DNA of 64,000 nt, from assembly GCA_910583965.1 (NCBI GenBank), contig CAJUAE010000008.1, forward strand, positions 1 to 64,000. The letters are read 5' to 3'. Every line of letters begins with the position of its first letter. The first letter of the stretch is position 1. The stretch is from an uncultured Lachnospiraceae bacterium. GTDB lineage: Bacteria > Bacillota > Clostridia > Lachnospirales > Lachnospiraceae. The notes below the pieces were generated by a model. The model searched no databases. It was given only the letters and a program-made list of their open reading frames with translations, and was not told the DNA's origin. Positions 51,625 through 60,184 of the stretch are shown here, piece after piece. A program made the position numbers and the translations under genes.

Positions 51625-54327
51625 GTGGTTTTGGACAGAAACAAACAATCAAAACAAAGTGGTATCATTCATGAGATTATTGACCATACATTTTCCGATA
51701 ACAGTTTTACAAGAAATCACGCAAAGAGAAATGCAGTGATACAGATTGTAATTGCGACAATTGCATTTATTTTTCTAGTGCGTATCTTTCCAATGGGATT
51801 AGTAAAAAACCATACAATATCACGACAAAGCGCCTACAAAGAAAATGGAAAAGTGGTGCGTACAGAAGCACAATTTACTGCCTCAGACAAAAAACTTCAG
51901 ACCATTTATTTTACTGATGCACATATTGAGCATATTATATTGTATTTAAAATGCAAGATTGAACCAAAGTTTGATGGTATGGAAAGTGTTGTATTTCGGT
52001 TGTATAATGAATCCTTTTCCTGTATTTATGAGGAGGAGGCAGACAGCAGAGCAATAGAAAAAAAAGGATTTTTGAAAGCAACGCCCAATCTGGATGTGGA
52101 AATTGAGAAACCTTATTATTATGAGATTTTAATACAAGAGTCAAGCCATGCAACTTACTGGCTACCTGTGGCGGACAGAGATGCGTTGGGACAGACAGAG
52201 AACAGTACACTTTATATTGATGGAATTATCAATGAGGAAGTCAGTCTTATCGCTGATTTTGACTATACACAGTCATTGGGTGTGATTGGTATTATAGTGC
52301 GCCAATTCATAGTTATACTTGTTGCGCTGGGTATTTATCTATTGATGCTTGTGTTGTTATGGCTGTATGATCGTTATTTGGAAGCATATGCAGACCCAAT
52401 TTGGAAGTTCATGCGTATTGGAATTGGTGGATTGAGCCTTTTGACCACTGTTGCGTTGATTTTCTTTGCAGTGGTGTTCAATCGTTTTGGTGGAGGGATA
52501 TGGGACAGACTCTTTTTTTTGACAGGCATTTTGGTGGCGGAAATTTGGCTTATAAGTTTTTTGATACGTCCTTCCAAAATCTATTTTCAGCAAAAGGATT
52601 GTAGGCTTGTTGTAGGAAAGAAAATGTGTCTTGTTTGGCGCAATTATCTTCAGACAGTAAGTTTTGGTCTATTGTTTTATGCTTTGTGTCAATATGCCAA
52701 CGCAGACAGAAATTATTATCATGATACCAATACAAGGTGGATGCTTATTTTTCTGGCAATTGCTTTTTTAATGAATTATCATGAGAAACACTTTATTAAT
52801 GCAATCAGTGCAATTTGGTTGATTGTAGGAATCATAGGTTCTGTTTTTTACTGCAATCCTGTGAGGGCAGATGAAAAAGAATTGTTGCTTGCGCGTCTTA
52901 CCTGTGGAGTTGTTCTGACATGGGGGTTTTTGTTCATTGTGATTTTGTTAGAGTGGCTATCTGCAAAGAAAACAAAACGGAAAAAAAAGAATTGGGTTCA
53001 TATTATCAATAAAATTACGCAAAATAAACAACAAACCTTGTTTGTTGTCTTGTGGGTTTTGTTTGGCGTACTGATGGTTGCATACCGATTTGAAAAAACA
53101 TGGGTTTTCACAGCAACTTTGCCATTTGTGGTATTTCTGTTCACGCACAATACACCTGCAAAGTTAAATCGGTTTCTAAGGAATTTTTGTAATGGTATTT
53201 TTGTTAGCTTTGCGTTGGTGACGCTGTTTTGTCTAATGCACAGACCACATCATTATTGGATGGTATATCGCTATGGTGGGATATTTCATACAGTGGCCTG
53301 TACTGGTATGTATCTAGCTGTAGTGTTTGGTGCAGCGATGGCAAAACTTTATGGAAAGTTAAAGACCAAAAAGCATTATGTGTGGCATGGCTGCCCAGAG
53401 TACTTTGTGGTAGCTTGTGTGACAGGATTTATATTGCTTACAATGTCCAGAACAGCATTTCTTACAGTGGCGGTGACATTGCTTGCAGTGGTAGTGCTAA
53501 GCGCAGTTGTATACCGCAAAAACTTTGGAAGAATTTTGTCGGAGATTGGCATTTTGATGGCGATTTGTCTTGTCAGTTTTCCAATGGTGTTTACTGCGGT
53601 AAGAATGATTCCAGCAGTGGTTAATAAACCAGTGCGCTATGATATTGAATTTCAGGATAAATCTTTTATGATTTATGAGGGAGACCCTATTAACTCAGAT
53701 AAATATATGACTGTGCCTCGCTTTTTTAACACTCTTTTTGGTCGTTTTCAGACACAAGAGCAAGCAGCCATTGATATAAAAGGGATTGTGTTAGAGGAGG
53801 CAGGAGAACTTGCCTTTGTCGGTGCTGGACTTGCTGGACTGGACAGGCGAGTGGCAGACGAAAATACAGGAGAAGTAACGAGTACGAAGACGGATATTTC
53901 CAATGGCAGATTTATGATTTTTAAGGATTATTGGAACGCGATAACGTTTCAAGGACATCCCAAAATGGGACCAAAGGACCAAGCGGGTTCGGAATATGCA
54001 CATGCGCACAATTCCTATCTACAGGTAGCGTATAATTTTGGCGGAATAGCTGGTATTGTTTTCCTAGTCTTATGTGCACTGACACTTTGGAGATCGATCG
54101 GTCTCTATTTAAAATATGGAAAAGAGTATACAATGTTTATCATACCATTTGCGTTGGTGGTTGTATTTGGCTTTGAAAGTTTGACAGAATGGGCATACCA
54201 TCCATGCATTTCACCAGGGTTTAGTTTTATATTAATGCAGGTGGTATTAATGCGAGATTGCAGGGATAGGGCGGTGCCACAGAGAGAGAAAAAACCGCAG
54301 AGACAAAGAGCTGGGAGGCAGGAGTAA
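51625..54327 (+). CDS. Large O-antigen ligase/polymerase (Wzy_C)-like membrane protein
   Basis: About 900 aa; start GTG 51625 or TTG 51631, both within reach of GGGTAGGG. A first helix (about residues 36-56) is followed by an external domain (about 60-215), unusual for Wzy proteins, then about twelve helices. The signature GRFMIFKDYWNAITFQG and the following YAHAHNSYLQVAYNFGGIAGIVF match O-antigen ligase/polymerase external loop motifs. It would polymerise or ligate a glycan. A second polymerase-like gene lies at 22913. Confidence 0.75.
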   Translation: MVLDRNKQSKQSGIIHEIIDHTFSDNSFTRNHAKRNAVIQIVIATIAFIFLVRIFPMGLVKNHTISRQSAYKENGKVVRTEAQFTASDKKLQTIYFTDAHIEHIILYLKCKIEPKFDGMESVVFRLYNESFSCIYEEEADSRAIEKKGFLKATPNLDVEIEKPYYYEILIQESSHATYWLPVADRDALGQTENSTLYIDGIINEEVSLIADFDYTQSLGVIGIIVRQFIVILVALGIYLLMLVLLWLYDRYLEAYADPIWKFMRIGIGGLSLLTTVALIFFAVVFNRFGGGIWDRLFFLTGILVAEIWLISFLIRPSKIYFQQKDCRLVVGKKMCLVWRNYLQTVSFGLLFYALCQYANADRNYYHDTNTRWMLIFLAIAFLMNYHEKHFINAISAIWLIVGIIGSVFYCNPVRADEKELLLARLTCGVVLTWGFLFIVILLEWLSAKKTKRKKKNWVHIINKITQNKQQTLFVVLWVLFGVLMVAYRFEKTWVFTATLPFVVFLFTHNTPAKLNRFLRNFCNGIFVSFALVTLFCLMHRPHHYWMVYRYGGIFHTVACTGMYLAVVFGAAMAKLYGKLKTKKHYVWHGCPEYFVVACVTGFILLTMSRTAFLTVAVTLLAVVVLSAVVYRKNFGRILSEIGILMAICLVSFPMVFTAVRMIPAVVNKPVRYDIEFQDKSFMIYEGDPINSDKYMTVPRFFNTLFGRFQTQEQAAIDIKGIVLEEAGELAFVGAGLAGLDRRVADENTGEVTSTKTDISNGRFMIFKDYWNAITFQGHPKMGPKDQAGSEYAHAHNSYLQVAYNFGGIAGIVFLVLCALTLWRSIGLYLKYGKEYTMFIIPFALVVVFGFESLTEWAYHPCISPGFSFILMQVVLMRDCRDRAVPQREKKPQRQRAGRQE

Positions 54328-54331
54328 CATT

Positions 54332-56206
54332 ATGAAATTGTTGAATCAGATAAATGTACAGCTTTTGCAGAGAAGAGTTGTGCTTGTGATACTGGATATT
54401 ATGACAGTATGCATTGCAAGCATAGCACCGCTGTGGTTTCGCTTTGAATTAAACTACAGAGATATTCCAGAAGTGTATTTAAGTTCTGCATGGAACTTTA
54501 TGATAGCCAATGTTGTGATAACCTTGATTGTGTTTTATTTTTTTAAGCTGTATCACAGCCTTTGGGCATTTGCAGGGACCGCAGAAGTACAAAATATTTT
54601 GGCGGCCTGTATTTTGAGTGCAATTTTTGACTTTCTTGGAATGAAGCTTATGCAGTATCCGATTCCTAGAAGTTATTATTTTACGTATGCATTAGTATTG
54701 ACAGGAATAACAACTTGCACGCGTTTTTCCTATCGAATTATACGCAATATGCGCCACAAGGCACAGAATAAAAAGAATGGTACACGCGTGATGATTATCG
54801 GTGCCGGTGATGCTGGGAATACTGTGATTAAGGAGATTACAAACAGTAGTTACAGCACAATGACAATCAAGTGTATTATTGATGACGACGAGGGAAAATG
54901 GGGTAGATTTATACAAGGTATTAAAATTGTGGGAGGGCGAGACAGGATTGTGGAGTACGCTGCATTGTATGGTATTGACGAGATTTTTATTGCAATACCC
55001 TCGGCGAATCGTGCAACCATGAAAGCTCTTGTAGAAATCTGTAAGGAGACGAGCTGCAAATTGCGGACCCTGCCAGGGATTTATCAGCTTGTGAATGGTG
55101 AAGTCAATGTCAGCAAATTAAGAGATGTAGATGTTGAAGACTTGTTGGGGAGAGATCCTATTAAGGTTGATTTGGATTCTATTTTAAATTATGTTCGGAA
55201 TCAGACAATTATGGTGACAGGCGGGGGCGGTTCTATTGGAAGTGAGTTGTGTCGTCAGATTGCAGGGCATAAACCAGCGCGACTGATTATTGTCGATATT
55301 TATGAGAACAACGCCTATGAGATACAGCAGGAATTAAAGCACAAATATCCAAATCTTGATTTGGTGGTATTAATTGCTTCTGTGAGGAATACAAACCGAA
55401 TTAACAGTATTATGGAAGAATATCGCCCAGATATTATCTATCATGCAGCGGCGCATAAGCATGTGCCACTTATGGAGGTTAGCCCTAATGAGGCGATTAA
55501 AAACAATGTCTTTGGCACATGGAAAACAGCACAGGCTGCAGTGCAAAATGGCGTGAAGAAATTTGTGCTCATCTCAACGGACAAAGCAGTAAATCCCACG
55601 AATATTATGGGGGCAAGTAAGCGTATTTGCGAGATGGTAATACAGACTTTTAATCGTCATTATGACACAGAGTTTGTGGCAGTTCGTTTTGGAAATGTGC
55701 TCGGCAGCAATGGAAGTGTAATTCCATTGTTTAAGACTCAAATTGCAGCAGGTGGTCCAGTTACTGTTACACATCCAGATATTATCCGATATTTTATGAC
55801 AATTCCTGAGGCGGTGTCACTTGTGCTTCAGGCGGGGGTCTATGCAAAAGGAGGAGAGATTTTTGTCTTGGATATGGGGGAGCCGGTTAAGATATTGGAT
55901 CTTGCAAAAAATCTGATAAGACTTTCTGGATATAAAGTTGACGAGGATATTAAGATTGAATTTACTGGATTAAGACCTGGTGAAAAGCTGTACGAGGAGC
56001 TTCTAATGAGTGAGGAAGGTCTGATGGATACGGAAAATAAACTAATTCACATTGGTAAGCCAATTGAATTTGATGAGACATTATTCTATGTGCAGCTTAA
56101 TAATTTAAAACGTGCAGTAGAAAATGAATGTGATGATGTGCGCTCCTTAATACAAGAAATAGTGCCCACTTACGCACCCAAAAATGAGAATTCGTCACAG
56201 GATTAG
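54332..56206 (+). CDS. pglF: PglF/CapD-like membrane UDP-GlcNAc 4,6-dehydratase (retaining)
   Basis: 624 aa, 4 bp after the previous gene. Four N-terminal membrane helices (about residues 14-128), a nucleotide-binding domain beginning VMIIGAGDAGNTVIKEI (about 153), then an SDR domain with MVTGGGGSIGSELCRQIAG (about 293), YHAAAHKHVPLME and STDKAVNPTNIMGASKR. It makes UDP-2-acetamido-4-keto-trideoxyglucose, first step to bacillosamine-type sugars. Its last codons fall within a REP-like element. Confidence 0.92.
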   Translation: MKLLNQINVQLLQRRVVLVILDIMTVCIASIAPLWFRFELNYRDIPEVYLSSAWNFMIANVVITLIVFYFFKLYHSLWAFAGTAEVQNILAACILSAIFDFLGMKLMQYPIPRSYYFTYALVLTGITTCTRFSYRIIRNMRHKAQNKKNGTRVMIIGAGDAGNTVIKEITNSSYSTMTIKCIIDDDEGKWGRFIQGIKIVGGRDRIVEYAALYGIDEIFIAIPSANRATMKALVEICKETSCKLRTLPGIYQLVNGEVNVSKLRDVDVEDLLGRDPIKVDLDSILNYVRNQTIMVTGGGGSIGSELCRQIAGHKPARLIIVDIYENNAYEIQQELKHKYPNLDLVVLIASVRNTNRINSIMEEYRPDIIYHAAAHKHVPLMEVSPNEAIKNNVFGTWKTAQAAVQNGVKKFVLISTDKAVNPTNIMGASKRICEMVIQTFNRHYDTEFVAVRFGNVLGSNGSVIPLFKTQIAAGGPVTVTHPDIIRYFMTIPEAVSLVLQAGVYAKGGEIFVLDMGEPVKILDLAKNLIRLSGYKVDEDIKIEFTGLRPGEKLYEELLMSEEGLMDTENKLIHIGKPIEFDETLFYVQLNNLKRAVENECDDVRSLIQEIVPTYAPKNENSSQD

Positions 56207-56240
56207 TACACCCGCAAAAGCGGACAAATGGGTGCTAGAG
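56201..56240 (+). repeat. REP-like hairpin element at the end of pglF
   Basis: GATTAGTACA, hairpin CCGCAAAAGCGG and tail ATGGGTGCTAGAG align with the tandem copies at 24392-24507 (GATTAGTA, CCGCTAAAGCGG, ATGGGAGTTAGAG). Its TAG supplies the pglF stop codon. Confidence 0.65.
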
Positions 56241-56294
56241 TGCATAAAAAGACAGCTTCTCGGAGTTTATAGAGCAGAACAGGAGGAAAATACA

Positions 56295-57434
56295 ATGAAT
56301 GATAGAAAAAGAATTTATCTGTCCAGTCCTACCATGCATGGGGATGAACAACAATTTGTAGCGGAGGCATTTAATACAAATTGGGTGGCACCTTTGGGAC
56401 CCAATGTCAATCATTTTGAGGAGGAGATGGCAGCATATACAAAATGTGGATATGCTGCGGCTTTAAGTGCTGGGACTGCGGCGATTCATCTAGGACTGAA
56501 ACTTTTAGGGGTAGAACAAGGAGATATTGTTTTTGTTTCGTCGCTTACTTTTTCAGCGAGCTGTAATCCAATTATATATGAGAAGGCAGAACCCGTTTTT
56601 ATAGATTCAGAACCAGATACATGGAATATGTCTCCTTATGCATTAGAGAAAGCATTTGAAAAATATCCTACTCCTAAGGCGGTTATTGTCGTACATTTGT
56701 ATGGAACTCCTGCCAAAATGGATGAAATTTTGCAAATTTGTCAGAGACATCATGTGCCAGTGATTGAGGATGCAGCAGAGTCGCTTGGCTCTACATATGA
56801 TGGGAAATATACAGGAACTTTCGGGCAAATTGGTATTTATTCCTTTAATGGAAATAAAATTATTACAACTTCTGGAGGAGGAATGCTTGTCTCCAATGAG
56901 GAGGCTCTTGTGCAGGAGGCGCGAGTGCTTTCAACACAGGCAAGAGACCCAGCAAGGCATTACCAGCATTCAAAAATTGGTTATAACTACCGAATGAGCA
57001 ATGTTCTTGCGGGAATTGGCAGGGGGCAGCTTATGCATCTTGATGAGCATCTGCGATTAAAGAAGGCAATCTATACTAGATACAAGGAAGCGTTTGCTGA
57101 TATTGATGAGATTGCAATGAATCCATTAAACCCGCGGGGGGAGGCAAACAATTGGTTGTCGTGCATGACAATCAAAGAAGGCAGTTGTGTGACACCAGAT
57201 TTGGTGATGGATGCGCTCGAAGCAGAAAATATTGAGTCACGTCCTATTTGGAAACCAATGCATTTGCAGCCTATATTTTCGGAGTATGATTTTTTTAGTC
57301 ATAATGAAGGCAAAGTCAGTGTCAGTGAAGATATTTTTGTGCGTGGCGTGTGTCTGCCGAGTGACATTAAAAATACAGAGGCAGATATGGAGAAAGTAAT
57401 TTGTATTGTGAGACGTTTGTTTGAAGGTTCGTAG
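56295..57434 (+). CDS. pglE: PglE-like UDP-4-keto sugar aminotransferase
   Basis: 379 aa from ATG 56295, 8 nt after AGGAGG; the longer frame from 56184 runs back into pglF. IYLSSPTMHGDEQQFVAEAF, NTNWVAPLGPNVNHFE, SLTFSASCNPI, EDAAESLGSTYDGKYTG and SFNGNKIITTSGGG with the PLP lysine match PglE/WbpE-like transaminases. It aminates the PglF product to UDP-4-amino-bacillosamine precursor. Confidence 0.9.
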   Translation: MNDRKRIYLSSPTMHGDEQQFVAEAFNTNWVAPLGPNVNHFEEEMAAYTKCGYAAALSAGTAAIHLGLKLLGVEQGDIVFVSSLTFSASCNPIIYEKAEPVFIDSEPDTWNMSPYALEKAFEKYPTPKAVIVVHLYGTPAKMDEILQICQRHHVPVIEDAAESLGSTYDGKYTGTFGQIGIYSFNGNKIITTSGGGMLVSNEEALVQEARVLSTQARDPARHYQHSKIGYNYRMSNVLAGIGRGQLMHLDEHLRLKKAIYTRYKEAFADIDEIAMNPLNPRGEANNWLSCMTIKEGSCVTPDLVMDALEAENIESRPIWKPMHLQPIFSEYDFFSHNEGKVSVSEDIFVRGVCLPSDIKNTEADMEKVICIVRRLFEGS

Positions 57435-57445
57435 GAGTTGATCAT

Positions 57446-58096
57446 ATGTATCGGAAATATATCAAACGGCTGCTAGATATTTTGATAGCGCTCATGGCGC
57501 TGATTCTACTTAGTCCTGTGCTGTTGGTAGTCGCAATACTTGTTCGCATAAAACTTGGTGCGCCAATTATTTTTCATCAGGATAGACCCGGATACCATGA
57601 GAAGATTTTTCGGCTTTGCAAATTCCGAACAATGACTGACGCGCGTGGTGCAGATGGTGAACTGTTGCCAGACGCAGTCAGACTGACAAAATTTGGAAGA
57701 ATGTTGCGGGCGACAAGTTTTGATGAGCTTCCTGAATTGTGGAATATCTTAAAAGGAGATATGAGTTTAATTGGTCCGCGTCCGCTTCTTGTAAGCTATC
57801 TGCCATATTATACGAAAGAGGAGCGGCTTCGCCATACTGTCAGACCCGGGTTGACAGGACTTGCGCAAGTTCGTGGTAGAAATTTGTTAGACTGGGATAC
57901 ACGGTTTGCAACAGATGTAGAATACGTAAGAAATTTAACATTTACACTCGATGTAAAAATATTTTTTCTAACAATCCGAAAAGTGTTTGTGCATGAGGAT
58001 ATTGTGGTAGATACCAATCAGGCAGAAGGTAATTTTGCTGAAATTAGAAAGGCGAAACAGAAGGCAGAAGCCGAAAAAAGAGAGGTAGAGACATGA
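57446..58096 (+). CDS. pglC: PglC-like initiating phosphoglycosyltransferase
   Basis: 216 aa, the small monotopic class: one re-entrant helix (about residues 8-33), then PIIFHQDRPGYHEKIF, CKFRTMTD, SFDELPELWNILKGDMSLIGPRPLL and VRPGLTGLAQVRGRN. Catalytic Asp-Glu dyad is in FDELPEL. It moves a phospho-diamino sugar onto undecaprenyl phosphate. A C-terminal charged extension follows. It overlaps the ATP-grasp gene by 4 bp. Confidence 0.9.
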   Translation: MYRKYIKRLLDILIALMALILLSPVLLVVAILVRIKLGAPIIFHQDRPGYHEKIFRLCKFRTMTDARGADGELLPDAVRLTKFGRMLRATSFDELPELWNILKGDMSLIGPRPLLVSYLPYYTKEERLRHTVRPGLTGLAQVRGRNLLDWDTRFATDVEYVRNLTFTLDVKIFFLTIRKVFVHEDIVVDTNQAEGNFAEIRKAKQKAEAEKREVET

Positions 58097-59085
58097 ATCT
58101 TTTAATCTTAAGCTGTGGGACAAGAGATAAAGTGGTTCAATATTTTAGGAAGACATTTGAGGGAGAAGGAAGAATTATCTGTACAGATTGCAGTCCTTAT
58201 GCGCCTGCGCTGTACGAGGCAGATGCGCATTATATTGTGCCGCGGATTACAGAACCGGGATATCTTGAGGTTATATATGAGATTTGTAGAAAAGAGTCAA
58301 TTACAGGGGTGCTCTCACTCATTGATCCAGAATTGTCTTTGATTGCGGCACACAAAGAGCAGTTTGCGGCGCTGGGAGTGACAGTGATTGGCTCGGAATA
58401 TGCACTGTGTGAACGCACATTAAATAAATGGGAGCTGTATTGTTGGATGAAGGAACATAAATATCCCTGTGTAAAAACATATGTATCCTTGGAGGAATTT
58501 CGTCGGGCATTGGATCAAGGTGAGATTGCGTTTCCAGTGTTTGTAAAGCCAATGAAAGGTAGTGCTAGCATACAAATTGCAAAAGCGCAAGATTGGGAAA
58601 CAGCAGCATTTTTATTCTCGCATGGTGAGCAAATGATCATACAAGAATATATGACTGGACAGGAAATTGGAGCAGATGTCTATATTGATTTGGTGAGCGG
58701 AGAAGTTGTATCTATTTTTACCAAAAAGAAATTGGTAATGCGGGCTGGTGAGACAGATAAAGCGATATCCTTTTTTGACGAAAACCTAAACAACCAGATA
58801 ACACAGTTTGTCCGTGAGAATGGTTTTGCAGGACAGATTGATATTGATTTGTTTGTGCAGGATGGCGTGTATTACTTCTCAGAAGTAAATCCGCGCTTTG
58901 GAGGTGGTTATCCACATGCATATGCTTGTGGTGTTGACCATATGACGTTGATAAAAAATAATCTTTTGGGTATTGCCAATCCAATTAGAACAACCCCTTA
59001 TCCAGAAAATCAGGTTATGATGAAATACTGTGAAATTATGCTATTAGACGCAACAAAGCCAGAAAAGGAACGCCAATATGAATAA
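58093..59085 (+). CDS. ATP-grasp enzyme in the Pgl-like module
   Basis: 330 aa. ATP-grasp fold: a pre-domain (residues 1-100) with LSCGTRDKVVQYFRKTF, the ATP-binding KPMKGSASIQIAKA and IIQEYMTGQEIGADVYIDL, and the Mg site FSEVNPRFGGGYPHAYACG. These enzymes join a carboxylate to an amine using ATP. The enzyme that would N-acylate the 4-amino sugar (PglD) is not seen, so it may attach an amino or other acid there instead (inference). It overlaps both neighbours. Confidence 0.8.
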   Translation: MNLLILSCGTRDKVVQYFRKTFEGEGRIICTDCSPYAPALYEADAHYIVPRITEPGYLEVIYEICRKESITGVLSLIDPELSLIAAHKEQFAALGVTVIGSEYALCERTLNKWELYCWMKEHKYPCVKTYVSLEEFRRALDQGEIAFPVFVKPMKGSASIQIAKAQDWETAAFLFSHGEQMIIQEYMTGQEIGADVYIDLVSGEVVSIFTKKKLVMRAGETDKAISFFDENLNNQITQFVRENGFAGQIDIDLFVQDGVYYFSEVNPRFGGGYPHAYACGVDHMTLIKNNLLGIANPIRTTPYPENQVMMKYCEIMLLDATKPEKERQYE

Positions 59086-60184
59086 AATATTGATTTTGGC
59101 AAACTCTGCAAGCGGACTTTACGATTTTCGGAATGAATTGATTCTGGAATTGCTGAAAGTGTATGAAGTACATATCAGTCTTCCAGACAAAGAACAGGTG
59201 CCACAGCTTGCTGAGGAAGGTTGTAGAATGCATCATACAGCAATTGATAGACGCGGTGTCAATCCAGTGCGCGACTTGAAACTTTTATACAGTTATTGGA
59301 AACTGATTTATCGCATCAAACCCAAGATAGTTCTTACGTACACAATTAAACCTAACATTTATGGAAATATTTGTTGTCGGTTGCAAGGAGTGCCCTATAT
59401 TGTCAACATTACAGGACTTGGATCTGCATTTGAAAATGGAGGAGTAATACAAAAAATTGTGACAATACTTTATCGAGTTGCGCTAAAGAACGCTGCGTGT
59501 ATTTTTTTTCAGAATCAAGAGAACCAAAGGATTTTTGTACAGTTTCGTATTTGCGGCAAAAAGAGCAGGCTGGTGTCCGGTTCTGGGGTAAATCTTGACA
59601 GACATTGTGTTCAGGAATATCCTTTAGAGGAAGAACACATGATATTTTTGTACGTCGGTAGGATTATGAAAGAGAAAGGAATTGATGAGTTACTGTATAC
59701 AGCAGAGGCCGTTCACAAAGAATATCCGAAAGTGTTATTTCAACTGGTGGGAAATTATGAGGAGAATTATAAGGAGAAAATAATGCGCGCGCAGGCAAAT
59801 GGCGTTTTGGAACTAATTGGATATCAGAAAGACATCACTCCATTTTATCAGAGGGCCTCCGCAGTGCTAATGCCAAGTTACCATGAAGGAATGTCAAACG
59901 TGATTCTTGAGGCAGCGGCAAGTGGTAGACCTGTTCTCGCAACAAATATTCCCGGCTGTCGTGAAGGCTTTGAAGATGGGATAACCGGATTTGGATTTCC
60001 GCCGAAAGACCAAGAGGCGTTGCTTAGTGCTGTTGTCCGTTTTATCAAACTGCCTTATGAAGAACGTGTGCAGATGGGAAGACATGCACGCGAAAAGATG
60101 GAGCGGGAGTTTGACCGAAAAAAAGTGGTACAAGCTTATCTACAAGAAATACAGAGCGCAGGAAAGGAGCATACTTTAAAATGA
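59078..60184 (+). CDS. Glycosyltransferase family 4, PglA-like
   Basis: 368 aa. N-terminal ILILANSASGLYDFRNELI, KPKIVLTYTIKPNIYGNICCRL and VNITGLGSAFENGG, then FLYVGRIMKEKGIDELL and PSYHEGMSNVILEAAASGRPVLAT with the E-x7-E motif. These N-terminal blocks are shared with PglA/WbpL-context transferases that add the second sugar (HexNAc) to lipid-linked bacillosamine, which fits the gene order. Confidence 0.85.
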   Translation: MNKILILANSASGLYDFRNELILELLKVYEVHISLPDKEQVPQLAEEGCRMHHTAIDRRGVNPVRDLKLLYSYWKLIYRIKPKIVLTYTIKPNIYGNICCRLQGVPYIVNITGLGSAFENGGVIQKIVTILYRVALKNAACIFFQNQENQRIFVQFRICGKKSRLVSGSGVNLDRHCVQEYPLEEEHMIFLYVGRIMKEKGIDELLYTAEAVHKEYPKVLFQLVGNYEENYKEKIMRAQANGVLELIGYQKDITPFYQRASAVLMPSYHEGMSNVILEAAASGRPVLATNIPGCREGFEDGITGFGFPPKDQEALLSAVVRFIKLPYEERVQMGRHAREKMEREFDRKKVVQAYLQEIQSAGKEHTLK

